Part shown: piece by piece, positions 1-5,750 of the stretch | Layout of the letters: each line of letters begins with the position of its first letter | Position numbering within the stretch: position 1 is the stretch's first letter | From: DASZHC01 sp035938215 | GTDB lineage: Bacteria > Verrucomicrobiota > Verrucomicrobiia > Chthoniobacterales > JAFAMB01 | Assembly: GCA_035938215.1 (NCBI GenBank) | Contig: DASZHC010000270.1 | Span: forward strand, 1-5,915 | Direction of reading: 5' to 3' | DNA length: 5,915 nt | Translations under genes and position numbers: made by a program | Notes under the pieces: generated by a model | Database searches by the model: none | Seen by the model: the letters and a program-made list of their open reading frames with translations, nothing else | Told to the model about the DNA's origin: nothing

Positions 1-1
1 A

Positions 2-280
2 CTCCCGGCTGGTCAACTGGTCATGCTCAAGGTCACGTTACCGGAAGAAGACAACTTTTACGCTGATTGCATCAAACATCCGAATGTTCTGAAAGTGGTT
101 GCATTGTCCGGAGGCTACTCGCCGAAAGAAGCAAATGAACGCCTCCGCAGAAATCACGGCCTCATAGCGAGCTTTTCGCGGGCGCTGTTGGACGGCTTGT
201 TACTCCAGCAATCCGACGAGGAGTATAACGCCGTTCTGGATGCAGCCATCCAGAGCATCTACGAAGCGTCCAACACTTGA
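2..280 (+). CDS. Class I fructose-bisphosphate aldolase, C-terminal part (5' end outside window)
   Basis: This enzyme reversibly cleaves fructose 1,6-bisphosphate into dihydroxyacetone phosphate and glyceraldehyde 3-phosphate in cytoplasmic glycolysis and gluconeogenesis. The frame is open from base 2, so the ATG at 23 is internal: the preceding residues LPAGQLV continue a family-typical stretch (PAG..VMLK.TLPEE). About 92 residues are visible, roughly the last third of a family near 300 residues. Three landmarks are present. The lysine in MLKVTLP sits where class I aldolases carry the Schiff-base lysine. ALSGGYS matches the phosphate-binding Ser-Gly-Gly loop. SFSRAL matches the strand with the second phosphate-binding arginine. 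These assignments are inferred from remembered family alignments. The C-terminus (SDEEYNAVLDAAIQSIYEAS) also matches the bacterial/cyanobacterial type. The TGA stop lies in the loop of a hairpin, and xth converges from the other strand. The family call is firm; the exact substrate is inferred. Confidence 0.88.
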   Translation, partial: LPAGQLVMLKVTLPEEDNFYADCIKHPNVLKVVALSGGYSPKEANERLRRNHGLIASFSRALLDGLLLQQSDEEYNAVLDAAIQSIYEASNT

Positions 281-289
281 GTTGGGCGC
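266..289 (+). terminator. Hairpin over the aldolase stop codon, possible 3'-end signal
   Basis: GCGTCCAAC (266-274) can pair with GTTGGGCGC (281-289) as nine base pairs including one G-U. The six-base loop ACTTGA contains the TGA stop of the aldolase gene. No T-run follows, so it is not a classical intrinsic terminator. It may be a transcript-end stabiliser or a terminator without a U-tract. Its position at the end of a gene facing another gene supports a 3'-end role. Confidence 0.4.
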
Positions 290-377
290 AGTACCACGAT
301 TTCGCTAACTGCAAAAACAGGCCCGGTCCACAGCTCACCTGCAACCGACACCCGGCTTATCCGACGGAGTGTTGGAC
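268..377. repeat. 10-bp inverted repeat across the convergent aldolase/xth junction
   Basis: GTCCAACACT at 268-277 is the exact reverse complement of AGTGTTGGAC at 368-377. The left copy overlaps the hairpin at the aldolase stop. The right copy lies just beyond the xth stop, so each convergent transcript would carry one copy if it read through, and a long read-through transcript could pair the two. It may be coincidental. The 114-base gap between the two genes shows no ORF. Confidence 0.35.
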
Positions 378-394
378 CGCTTGACCGTGCTGCG

Positions 395-1204
395 CTACAG
401 TTTCGCTCCTTTCTTCTTCGCGCCCATATCTAGCTCGATCCAGGTCGGCGCGTGGTCGCTTGCATGGGGCCGGTCGCGGACCCAGCGATCGACGCCGGCA
501 CAGCGGAGCCGTGGCGCCAGTTCGGCGTTGAGCAACAGATGATCGATTCGCAATCCCGAATTCTTCTGCCAGTGCTGACGGAAATAATCCCAGAAGGTGT
601 AGATGCGTTCGTTTTGATAGAGAGCGCGCACAGAATCGGTCCATCCCTGAGCAAGCAGGCGCTGATAGCGCTCGCGGGTTTCAGGTTGTAGCAGCGCATC
701 CTTCAACCAAGAACGCGGGTTGTAAATATCCTCATCGGTCGGAACGACGTTGTAGTCGCCCGCAAGCACTACCGGATGACCGCTGTCGTAAAGGCCGGCG
801 GCGTAGTTGATCAGCCGTTCGAACCAGGCCAGTTTGTAGTCGAATTTGGGACCAGGCTGCGGGTTACCGTTCGGTAGATACAGGCAGCCGACGATCACGC
901 CGTGCGCCGAACCTTCGAGATAGCGGCTGTGCGTGTCGCCTTCGTTGCCGGGAAGCCCGCGTCGGCTTTCCAGCGGGTCCATCCCTTTGGCGAGAATGGC
1001 CACACCGTTCCACGATGTCTGCCCATGCCAGATGGCTCCGTAACCAGCCGCGTGAATGTCATTGATTGGAAATGCCGCGTCGGGGGCCTTCAGTTCCTGC
1101 AAGCAGACCACATCCGGCCCTTCGCGCTCTAGCCATTCGAGGAGGGCCGGCCACCGGGAGCGGATGCCGTTGATATTGAAAGTGGCGATTTTGAGGATAT
1201 CCAC
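395..1204 (-). CDS. xth: Exodeoxyribonuclease III (AP endonuclease, ExoIII family)
   Basis: This protein is a Mg-dependent 3'-5' exonuclease and AP endonuclease of the endonuclease/exonuclease/phosphatase fold. It cleaves DNA at abasic sites and removes blocked 3' ends in base excision repair, acting in the cytoplasm. Numbered from the GTG at 1204 (269 aa), the family motifs appear in order: FNINGIR (N10), LQELK (metal-binding E37), LYLPNG (Y109), GDYNVVP (D150, N152), RIDHLLLN (D221) and the C-terminal catalytic pair SDH (D250, H251). All key residues are present, and the length matches the family. A lysine-rich tail (KKKGAKL) follows the fold. The frame extends to an ATG at 1249 (284 aa), but those 15 extra residues are not family-like and that ATG lacks a ribosome site. 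The GTG has GAGG eight bases upstream and sits just before the usual N-terminal strand LKIATFN. The gene converges with the aldolase gene. Confidence 0.93.
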   Translation of the reverse strand: MDILKIATFNINGIRSRWPALLEWLEREGPDVVCLQELKAPDAAFPINDIHAAGYGAIWHGQTSWNGVAILAKGMDPLESRRGLPGNEGDTHSRYLEGSAHGVIVGCLYLPNGNPQPGPKFDYKLAWFERLINYAAGLYDSGHPVVLAGDYNVVPTDEDIYNPRSWLKDALLQPETRERYQRLLAQGWTDSVRALYQNERIYTFWDYFRQHWQKNSGLRIDHLLLNAELAPRLRCAGVDRWVRDRPHASDHAPTWIELDMGAKKKGAKL

Positions 1205-1265
1205 GGATTGAGCCTCGGCGGTATAACACAATGCCGACACCGATGCCATTCTGCGGGGCCGCTAC

Positions 1266-1281
1266 ATTTTAGACTATTCTA
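1266..1281 (-). promoter_or_regulatory. xth: Possible -10 elements for xth
   Basis: On the minus strand this AT-rich patch reads TAGAAT (1281-1276) and then TAAAAT (1271-1266), both close to the sigma-70 -10 consensus TATAAT. Either would start transcription about 50-65 bases upstream of the chosen GTG. No convincing -35 box lies at the normal distance, so this rests on the -10 similarity and position only. Confidence 0.22.
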
Positions 1282-1285
1282 TTAG

Positions 1286-1308
1286 GATTCGAGTCCCCTC
1301 CTCGGCAA
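1286..1308 (+). other. Sequence resembling the 3' end of a tRNA-Leu gene (possible attachment-site scar)
   Basis: GATTCGAGTCCCC (1287-1299) resembles a tRNA T-arm: the loop TTCGAGT is canonical, although its closing pair would be A-C. CCTCGGCA (1300-1307) has the form of a tRNA-Leu acceptor 3' strand plus discriminator base; many bacterial tRNA-Leu genes begin GCCGAGG. There is no CCA after it. I could not fold a D-arm or anticodon arm upstream, and the expected 5' acceptor strand is not at the right distance, so this is not an intact tRNA. Tyrosine-recombinase elements that integrate in tRNA genes leave 3' tRNA fragments like this, which is the inferred explanation. Chance resemblance is possible. 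Confidence 0.3.
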
Positions 1309-1314
1309 GTATTT

Positions 1315-1617
1315 TCAACAGGCAGTCCCTCCGTCGTAGAGCTGCTCAAGAAGGAAAAGGCCTTGCGGCATCCGATTTCGATACGCGCGATACCTAAAAT
1401 CGCCCTTGTCGAAGGAGAGCAGGTAAGAGCGCTTGGTTTTCCTCCCAAAATGCGGCGCACGACGAGGTGACCCGAATTTCTCCCAGTTTATCCGGAGCCT
1501 CGGATTTGCGGGGAGTGTGAGATCAATTTTCTGCGTCGATTTTAAACCCGGCTTAAGAGCCTGGGGCCCGGGCCCACGAGAAAAGTGCGGTAAAGCTGCG
1601 TGATTTCTAAATCGCAT
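1315..1617 (-). CDS. Possible small hypothetical protein, unrecognised
   Basis: This is an open frame of about 100 codons on the minus strand. The start chosen is the ATG at 1617, because AGGAAG lies eight bases upstream, the clearest ribosome-site match in the window. A second ATG at 1623 is two codons earlier but only four bases from the same AGGA. The product is basic (many Arg and Lys) with no visible signal peptide, membrane segment or catalytic motif, and I do not recognise it. The C-terminal half (RSYLLSFDKGDFRYRAYRNRMPQGLFLLEQLY) reads like ordinary folded protein. However, other frames are also open here, so the coding evidence is weak. It ends just left of the tRNA-like fragment. 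Confidence 0.25.
   Translation of the reverse strand: MRFRNHAALPHFSRGPGPQALKPGLKSTQKIDLTLPANPRLRINWEKFGSPRRAPHFGRKTKRSYLLSFDKGDFRYRAYRNRMPQGLFLLEQLYDGGTAC
1564..1575. repeat. 12-bp perfect palindrome
   Basis: GGGCCCGGGCCC is its own reverse complement and consists of two GGGCCC hexamers sharing a GC-only core. It lies inside the weak minus-strand ORF, where it encodes Gly-Pro-Gly-Pro. It could be a protein-binding site or simply a GC-rich chance run. Confidence 0.35.
1597..1616. repeat. Small hairpin near the start of the weak ORF
   Basis: TGC (1597-1599) and GATT (1602-1605) can pair with AATC (1610-1613) and GCA (1614-1616), with a two-base bulge GT and loop TCTA. In a minus-strand transcript this hairpin would begin right at the proposed ATG at 1617 and could cover the translation start. 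No downstream T-run supports a terminator. Confidence 0.2.
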
Positions 1618-1899
1618 GTTCATAACTTCCTAGAGGTAAATTCATTACAAAATGCGCTCTATGGCCGTTTAAGCCCAGAGAGGCAGGCAAAGAGATCCTT
1701 GTTCCCTTCCCGGCAGATCGCATGAAAGCCTGGCCGATTAGCTCTCGGATAAACACTCCACGGAATGATGATCCTGCGATCATAATACCTATCGAAGTTG
1801 AATCCGTGGCGCGACCGGAAGATTTTCCGCAATTGCTGTGACGCGAAAGGTGCCACCGAAAAGTGAAAACAATCTGGAGCGATTTCGTTAGCCAGGTTT

Positions 1900-2889
1900 C
1901 TAGGTTGCCTTCTCCCGCATGACTTCGCTCGCCTTCTTATCTTCCCTGAGTCCGAGAAAGACCGGCTGACGAAGGCGATCATCACGAGTCCACTCAGTGA
2001 ATTTGACCTGGCAAACCATTACCGGCTTAACCCAATGGCAACGTCGCATCTCAGCGGCGGTTAATCCTTGATCCCAACGACTCCGGCCAACCGCCGGGAC
2101 GTTGAAAAATGGACATTGTTCGATCCGGATCTTCTCCAAATCAGAATACAGACTTCGAAGAAGTTGATCGCTAAAGCCGGTTCCGACTCTTCCGGCGAAC
2201 TTCAGGTTCTTGCCTTCGTAAAAACCAACAAGCAACGAGCCGAAATATTTCCGGCCGCCTTCCGGATCGGTATATCCGCCGATCACGAATTCTTGTTCAA
2301 GATGCAGCTTGAGCTTAATCCAGGCGCTGGTCCGTTTCCCGGCTTCGTACCGGGAACCGGCGCGTTTACCAATCAAACATTCGAGTCCAAGTTCTCGCGC
2401 GCGGCCCAGAAGTTCTTCGATGCCTTTTGTAAAGGAAACCGAATACCGAATCATGCCTGGCGGCTTTTTGAGAAGCTCTTCCAACCGCGCCTTCCGTTCT
2501 TCGATCGGTAAAGCCTGAAGGTTCTTGCCGTTCAACCGGAGCAAATCAAACGCGTAATAAACGATTGGCGCCTTCTCTTGGGCGATGTCTTGGAGTAATT
2601 GAAAGGACGAACGTCCTTTCTCGTCCAGGGCAACAATCTCCCCGTCAATGATTGCATCCTGGACATCGAGTGCAGCAATGGAATCTCTGACGGCCGGGAA
2701 TTTGCTTCCAAGGTCCTTTTCGTTTCGCAAAAGGATTCGCGTTTCACGGCCGGCGCGCAACGCGAGAGCGCGATAACCGTCGAATTTAATTTCGTAGATC
2801 CAGGCGCCGACCGGCATGGAACCGACAAGCTTCGCTTTCATCGGCTCAACAAAGTCCGGCAAACGGAGAGCGGCGGAACGCGGTTTCAC
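1900..2889 (-). CDS. ATP-dependent DNA ligase, LigD/LigC-type catalytic unit without polymerase or nuclease domains
   Basis: This enzyme seals DNA nicks through an AMP-lysine intermediate, in the cytoplasm. The nucleotidyltransferase motifs occur in order over 329 aa. Motif I is EIKFDGYR with the adenylated lysine K35 and R40, motif III is IIDGEIVALD (about 80-89), and motif IIIa is YYAFDLL (111-117). Motif IV is ECLIGK with E170 kept, and motif V is WIKLK (190-194). An OB-fold domain fills about 197-329 with the family-typical WDQGLTAAEMRRCHWVKP, VCQVKFTEWTRD and FLGLREDK (R315, K318). It resembles the ligase domain of LigD end-joining proteins, but the LigD polymerase and phosphoesterase domains are absent and no Ku gene is visible. 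The start is a GTG with no clear Shine-Dalgarno. The frame is open 19 codons further up to a TAA at 2945-2947 but holds no good start there. Motif IV usually reads EG(I/V)(V/I)AK, so Cys171 and Gly174 are unusual. The gene lies 133 bp downstream of tex on the same strand. Confidence 0.92.
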   Translation of the reverse strand: MKPRSAALRLPDFVEPMKAKLVGSMPVGAWIYEIKFDGYRALALRAGRETRILLRNEKDLGSKFPAVRDSIAALDVQDAIIDGEIVALDEKGRSSFQLLQDIAQEKAPIVYYAFDLLRLNGKNLQALPIEERKARLEELLKKPPGMIRYSVSFTKGIEELLGRARELGLECLIGKRAGSRYEAGKRTSAWIKLKLHLEQEFVIGGYTDPEGGRKYFGSLLVGFYEGKNLKFAGRVGTGFSDQLLRSLYSDLEKIRIEQCPFFNVPAVGRSRWDQGLTAAEMRRCHWVKPVMVCQVKFTEWTRDDRLRQPVFLGLREDKKASEVMREKAT

Positions 2890-2932
2890 AAGTTTGAACG
2901 GAAACTGACTGGTGTCGATTGAGCCTTGATCG

Positions 2933-2955
2933 AAAAACCAGGCCGGTTACCCGCC
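2933..2955 (-). terminator. Weak terminator-like hairpin after tex
   Basis: On the minus strand GGC-G-GGT pairs with ACC-G-GCC (2955-2941; five pairs around one G-G mismatch, loop TAA), followed after TGG by TTTTT (2937-2933). It lies between the tex stop and the ligase GTG. The stem is short, so it may only reduce read-through, leaving partial co-transcription of the ligase with tex. Confidence 0.33.
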
Positions 2956-3022
2956 GATATTTTGCTCGTTCGATCGATTCAAGCTCAAATTTGGGCCGAA
3001 AGTCATCCTGCTTGCCGAATGG

Positions 3023-5326
3023 TTACCGCTTCTTATTCAGAGCCTGAGTAAACCAATCGCCACCAAGTTGCGTAGGCTTCGCAGTATTGGTGCGAGTGGT
3101 TGACTGTCCCCCGCTCATTTTGCCGCGATCGTCGGTTCGAGATCCGGATGAAGTAGATCCAATCTCGGGTCGACTTTTCATCGAAAGTGCTATTCGTTTC
3201 CGCGGCAGGTCCACTTCCAGAACGGTCACCTGCACTTTTTGATGCACCCTCACGATGTCCGCCGGGTTTTTAATGAAGGTATCGCTCAGCTGGCTGATAT
3301 GCACCAAACCGTCTTGGTGTACCCCGATATCAATGAATGCGCCAAACGCGGTGACATTGGTCACAATCCCGGACAGCCTGAGTCCCGGCTTGAGGTCCTC
3401 GAGTTTGCTGACGCCTTTCGTAAACTCGAAAATTTCAAATTGCTCTCGAGGATCACGCCCCGGCTTAGCGAGCTCATTCATGACGTCGGTCAAGGTAGGA
3501 AGCCCGATCGCATCAGTGATGTACTTATCGAGTCTGATGCTTTTACGTAAAGAATCATCGCGCATAAGATCGCGAATCGTACAACCTCGATCCGCGGCCA
3601 TCCGATCGACAATATTGTAACTCTCCGGATGTACCGCGCTCGCATCAAGCGGATGCGTACCATCGCGGATGCGGAGAAAACCGGCCGCCTGTTGAAATGC
3701 TTTTGGTCCGAGGCGTGGCACCTTCAGCAGCTGTTGCCGGGCCAAAAACGGTCCGTTCGCATTCCTGTGCGCCACGATGTTTTCCGCAAGTTGCGCATTT
3801 AAACCGGAGACATAAGCCAGGATTTGCGGGCTAGCCGTATTCAGCTCGACACCAACGCTATTGACGCAACGCATCACGACGTCATCGAGCGATCGCTTCA
3901 ATGCACGCTGATCGACATCGTGCTGGTATTGACCAACACCGATCGACTTAGGATCGATCTTCACCAGCTCTGCCAATGGGTCCATCAATCTTCGCCCGAT
4001 GGAGACGGCACCACGCACTGTTACATCCTGACGCGAAAATTCTTGGCGCGCGACCTCCGAGGCCGAGTAGACCGATGCGCCACTTTCATTAACCATTACC
4101 ATAACTATCGATTTCGGTAGACCCAGACTGCGAACAAACATTTCCGTTTCCCGCCCGCCGGTACCGTTACCGATCGCGATAGCCTCGATCCCAAAACGCT
4201 CACAATAGCCCCGAATCTTGGTAGCAGCCTCATCCGCGTTTCGAGCCCCTTGTTCCGGGTAAACGACGTCGTGGTGCAGAAGTTGGCCCTGGGGATCGAG
4301 GCATACGATTTTGCAACCCGTTCGGAAACCAGGATCGATGGCTAAAACATTCTTCCGGCCCAGTGGTGCAGCCATGAGCAGTTCGCGAACGTTCTCGCTA
4401 AAAACCTGAATCGCTTCTTCATCTGCCCGTTTCTTGAGAACGATCCGCGCCTCGGTTTCCATTGATGCCGCAAGAAGGCGTCTATAACAATCGTGCGTGG
4501 CCACCTTCACCTGAGCAGCACACGGTGAGTTCCCGCAAACAAACAGCGACTCGACAATGCTCAGCGCTTCTTCTTCCGGCGACTGAATCCGAACAGAAAG
4601 AAATCCTTCCGATTCACCTCGCCGAACAGCGAGAATACGATGGGACGGCGCTTTGGCGGCGGGTTCGTTCCAATCAAAGTAATCCTTAAATTTGGCGCCA
4701 TCTTCCTCTTTCCCGGCAATCACGTTGGATTTGATTATTCCCTTTGCGTGAAAGAAATCCCGCATTCTCTTCCTGGCGCACGCATCATCATTCATCCGCT
4801 CGGCGAGAATGTCCCGAGCACCGGCTATCGCATCTTCAACGCTCGACACAGCCTTTTCTTTCTCTTCGGATTCGACAAGAAACCGATGGGCTTCCGTGAA
4901 CGGATCGGCTGCAGCATCCGTTTGATTTTGGAAAAGAAAATCTGCAAGCGGTTCCAGACCCTTTGCCCTTGCGATTGTGGCCCGGGTGCGTCTCTTTGGA
5001 CGGAGCGGAAGGTTGATATCTTCCAACACCGTCATCGTTTCTGCAGCAGCCAGCTTTTTTCCGAGTTCCTCGGTCAAAAGGCTACGTTCCCCCAAGCTCT
5101 TTATGATCGCTTCCCGTCGTTGATCGAGTTCTTCGAGTTGCTCTAGACGATCGCGAATCGCAGTAATCTGAACTTCATCAAGCGAACCGGTAGCCTCTTT
5201 TCGGTAGCGAGCAATGAACGGCACCGTGGCATTATCCGCGAGGAGCGCGCGAACCGCGCGAACCTGGTTCGGTTGGAGTTTGATCTCTCGAGCAATCTTG
5301 GCAACGTGAATTGGGTTGTCGGACAT
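3023..5326 (-). CDS. tex: Tex-family RNA-binding transcription accessory protein (S1 domain)
   Basis: Tex is a cytoplasmic nucleic-acid-binding protein related to the core of eukaryotic Spt6. It is linked to transcription and RNA handling, though its biochemical role is not fully settled. The 767 aa match the family's usual length of about 720-790 aa. The N-terminal helical domain begins IAREIKLQPNQV and includes VPFIARYRKEATGSLDE (35-51) and YKPKRRT-like LPLRPKRRTRATIA (106-119). The YqgF/RNase H-like domain starts at NVLAIDPGFRTG (326-337), with IGNGTGGRETE (385-395) and NESGASVYSASEVARQEF (413-430). A helix-hairpin-helix region follows at about 500-560 (QLLKVPRLGPKAFQQAAGFLRI). The S1 domain occupies about 648-717 (GIVTNVTAFGAFIDIGVHQDGLVHISQL). 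A Ser/Thr/Gly-rich tail of about 45 residues ends DWFTQALNKKR. The ATG at 5326 fits the family N-terminus, though no Shine-Dalgarno is seen before it. No frameshift or missing block is evident. Confidence 0.96.
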   Translation of the reverse strand: MSDNPIHVAKIAREIKLQPNQVRAVRALLADNATVPFIARYRKEATGSLDEVQITAIRDRLEQLEELDQRREAIIKSLGERSLLTEELGKKLAAAETMTVLEDINLPLRPKRRTRATIARAKGLEPLADFLFQNQTDAAADPFTEAHRFLVESEEKEKAVSSVEDAIAGARDILAERMNDDACARKRMRDFFHAKGIIKSNVIAGKEEDGAKFKDYFDWNEPAAKAPSHRILAVRRGESEGFLSVRIQSPEEEALSIVESLFVCGNSPCAAQVKVATHDCYRRLLAASMETEARIVLKKRADEEAIQVFSENVRELLMAAPLGRKNVLAIDPGFRTGCKIVCLDPQGQLLHHDVVYPEQGARNADEAATKIRGYCERFGIEAIAIGNGTGGRETEMFVRSLGLPKSIVMVMVNESGASVYSASEVARQEFSRQDVTVRGAVSIGRRLMDPLAELVKIDPKSIGVGQYQHDVDQRALKRSLDDVVMRCVNSVGVELNTASPQILAYVSGLNAQLAENIVAHRNANGPFLARQQLLKVPRLGPKAFQQAAGFLRIRDGTHPLDASAVHPESYNIVDRMAADRGCTIRDLMRDDSLRKSIRLDKYITDAIGLPTLTDVMNELAKPGRDPREQFEIFEFTKGVSKLEDLKPGLRLSGIVTNVTAFGAFIDIGVHQDGLVHISQLSDTFIKNPADIVRVHQKVQVTVLEVDLPRKRIALSMKSRPEIGSTSSGSRTDDRGKMSGGQSTTRTNTAKPTQLGGDWFTQALNKKR

Positions 5327-5401
5327 GGGAACGAAGTAGCCGACAATAAGCGGCGAACGGGACCTCGTCTACAAGCGCGAATTGCGGATTTGAGCCGCAA
5401 A

Positions 5402-5407
5402 ATTCTA
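5402..5407 (-). promoter_or_regulatory. tex: Possible -10 element of the tex promoter
   Basis: The minus strand reads TAGAAT here, one position short of the extended match to TATAAT. It would give a leader of about 68 bases before the tex ATG. The hexamer 17 bases further upstream (GCAACA) is a poor -35 box, so the promoter is tentative. The stretch between this site and the ATG holds no other gene. Confidence 0.27.
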
Positions 5408-5425
5408 CCGCTCGGGCCTCTCGAT

Positions 5426-5460
5426 GTTGCGTAGCAACTTGAAACTAAAGACAAAGTTGC
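5426..5460. repeat. Three-part GTTGC/GCAAC repeat forming two mutually exclusive hairpins
   Basis: GTTGC (5426-5430) can pair with GCAAC (5434-5438) across a three-base loop. The same middle segment, as GCAACTT (5434-5440), can instead pair with AAGTTGC (5454-5460). Only one pairing can form at a time. It lies upstream of the tentative tex -10 site, so it may act as an operator-like DNA site, or as RNA if transcription starts further upstream. No T-run follows in either direction. Confidence 0.3.
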
Positions 5461-5575
5461 AACACAACCCTCCTAATCATGGCCAGCAAAATTGGATTGA
5501 TCCCTCCTTTTGGCCCACAATGTCCTTCTTGGCCGCTTTTTGGACATCTTGAGCAACAAGCACAGCAACAAAAAA

Positions 5576-5621
5576 TTAGCGAATTGTAAGACGCTAGTAA
5601 CAAGCAACTTACAAATGCTAA
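5576..5621. repeat. Two-step hairpin inside the enclosed region
   Basis: TTAGC (5576-5580) pairs with GCTAA (5617-5621). After a small internal loop (GAA against AT), TTGTAAG (5584-5590) pairs with CTTACAA (5608-5614). This gives 12 perfect pairs around a 17-base loop. It sits wholly inside the long inverted repeat, so the two can form together. Confidence 0.45.
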
Positions 5622-5625
5622 CTAT

Positions 5626-5640
5626 CGCCCTTTTAAGGCG
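5626..5640. repeat. Short hairpin
   Basis: CGCC (5626-5629) pairs with GGCG (5637-5640), with a C-A mismatch and a further T-A pair closing a TTT loop. It follows the two-step hairpin at 5576-5621 directly and is consistent with a multi-branched fold, but it is short and could arise by chance. Confidence 0.25.
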
Positions 5641-5708
5641 TTGGCTACGAGTTCAAGTTGTGGTCAATCCACTTTTCTCTTTTTCAGCTTGTTTTCCCCT
5701 GGGCAAAG

Positions 5709-5750
5709 CCGCTTGCAGGGCAGTCAAGGCTAGGCTGCGTGAAAGCGAGG
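5709..5750. repeat. Hairpin with a 4-base bulge
   Basis: CGCTTGCAG (5710-5718) pairs with CTGC (5735-5738) and, after the bulge GTGA, with AAGCG (5743-5747), giving nine pairs. Flanking C5709 and G5749 or G5750 can add a pair. It lies inside the long inverted repeat next to its right arm and is a further element of the proposed nested fold. Confidence 0.35.

Larger units (their letters stand above)
1310..1899. other. Gene-poor stretch between the ligase and the xth upstream region
   Basis: This stretch of about 590 bp has no recognisable protein family on either strand. Short overlapping open frames exist on the minus strand (1315-1617, 1607-1783 and 1659-1985) and an open frame without an ATG runs on the plus strand (about 1272-1470). 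None carries a known motif. It contains a GC palindrome at 1564-1575 and a small hairpin at 1597-1616. No insertion-sequence ends or transposase remnants are evident. It may be a decayed or foreign segment, in view of the tRNA-like fragment at its left edge. Confidence 0.5.

Noticed and set aside
1205..1249. Upstream ATG start for xth at 1249
   Set aside because: The extra 15 residues are not family-like and no ribosome site precedes that ATG, whereas the GTG at 1204 has GAGG and fits the usual N-terminus.
1232..1307. Possible complete tRNA of 76 nt (TGCCGA at 1232 with TCGGCA at 1302)
   Set aside because: The ends pair over six bases, but no D-arm or anticodon arm with a proper loop can be folded between them, and the 5' part lies between the two candidate xth starts.
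1607..1783. 58-codon minus-strand frame starting ATG at 1783
   Set aside because: Only a weak AGG four bases upstream, no recognisable sequence, and overlap with two other equally weak frames.
1659..1985. 108-codon minus-strand frame overlapping the ligase 3' end
   Set aside because: Its start lies inside the ligase coding region in another frame. The tail beyond the ligase has no recognisable motif and no ribosome site.
2068..2511. 147-codon open frame on the plus strand
   Set aside because: It is antisense to the ligase gene with its intact motifs, and no motif or ribosome site supports it.
4640..5146. 168-codon open frame on the plus strand
   Set aside because: It lies entirely antisense to tex, whose domains are fully recognisable; the product resembles no family and is a shadow frame.
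5479..5589. 36-codon plus-strand frame with a Gln-rich end (EQQAQQQK)
   Set aside because: There is no Shine-Dalgarno (upstream is CCCTCC, the wrong polarity). It is short and overlaps the left arm of the inverted repeat and the two-step hairpin.
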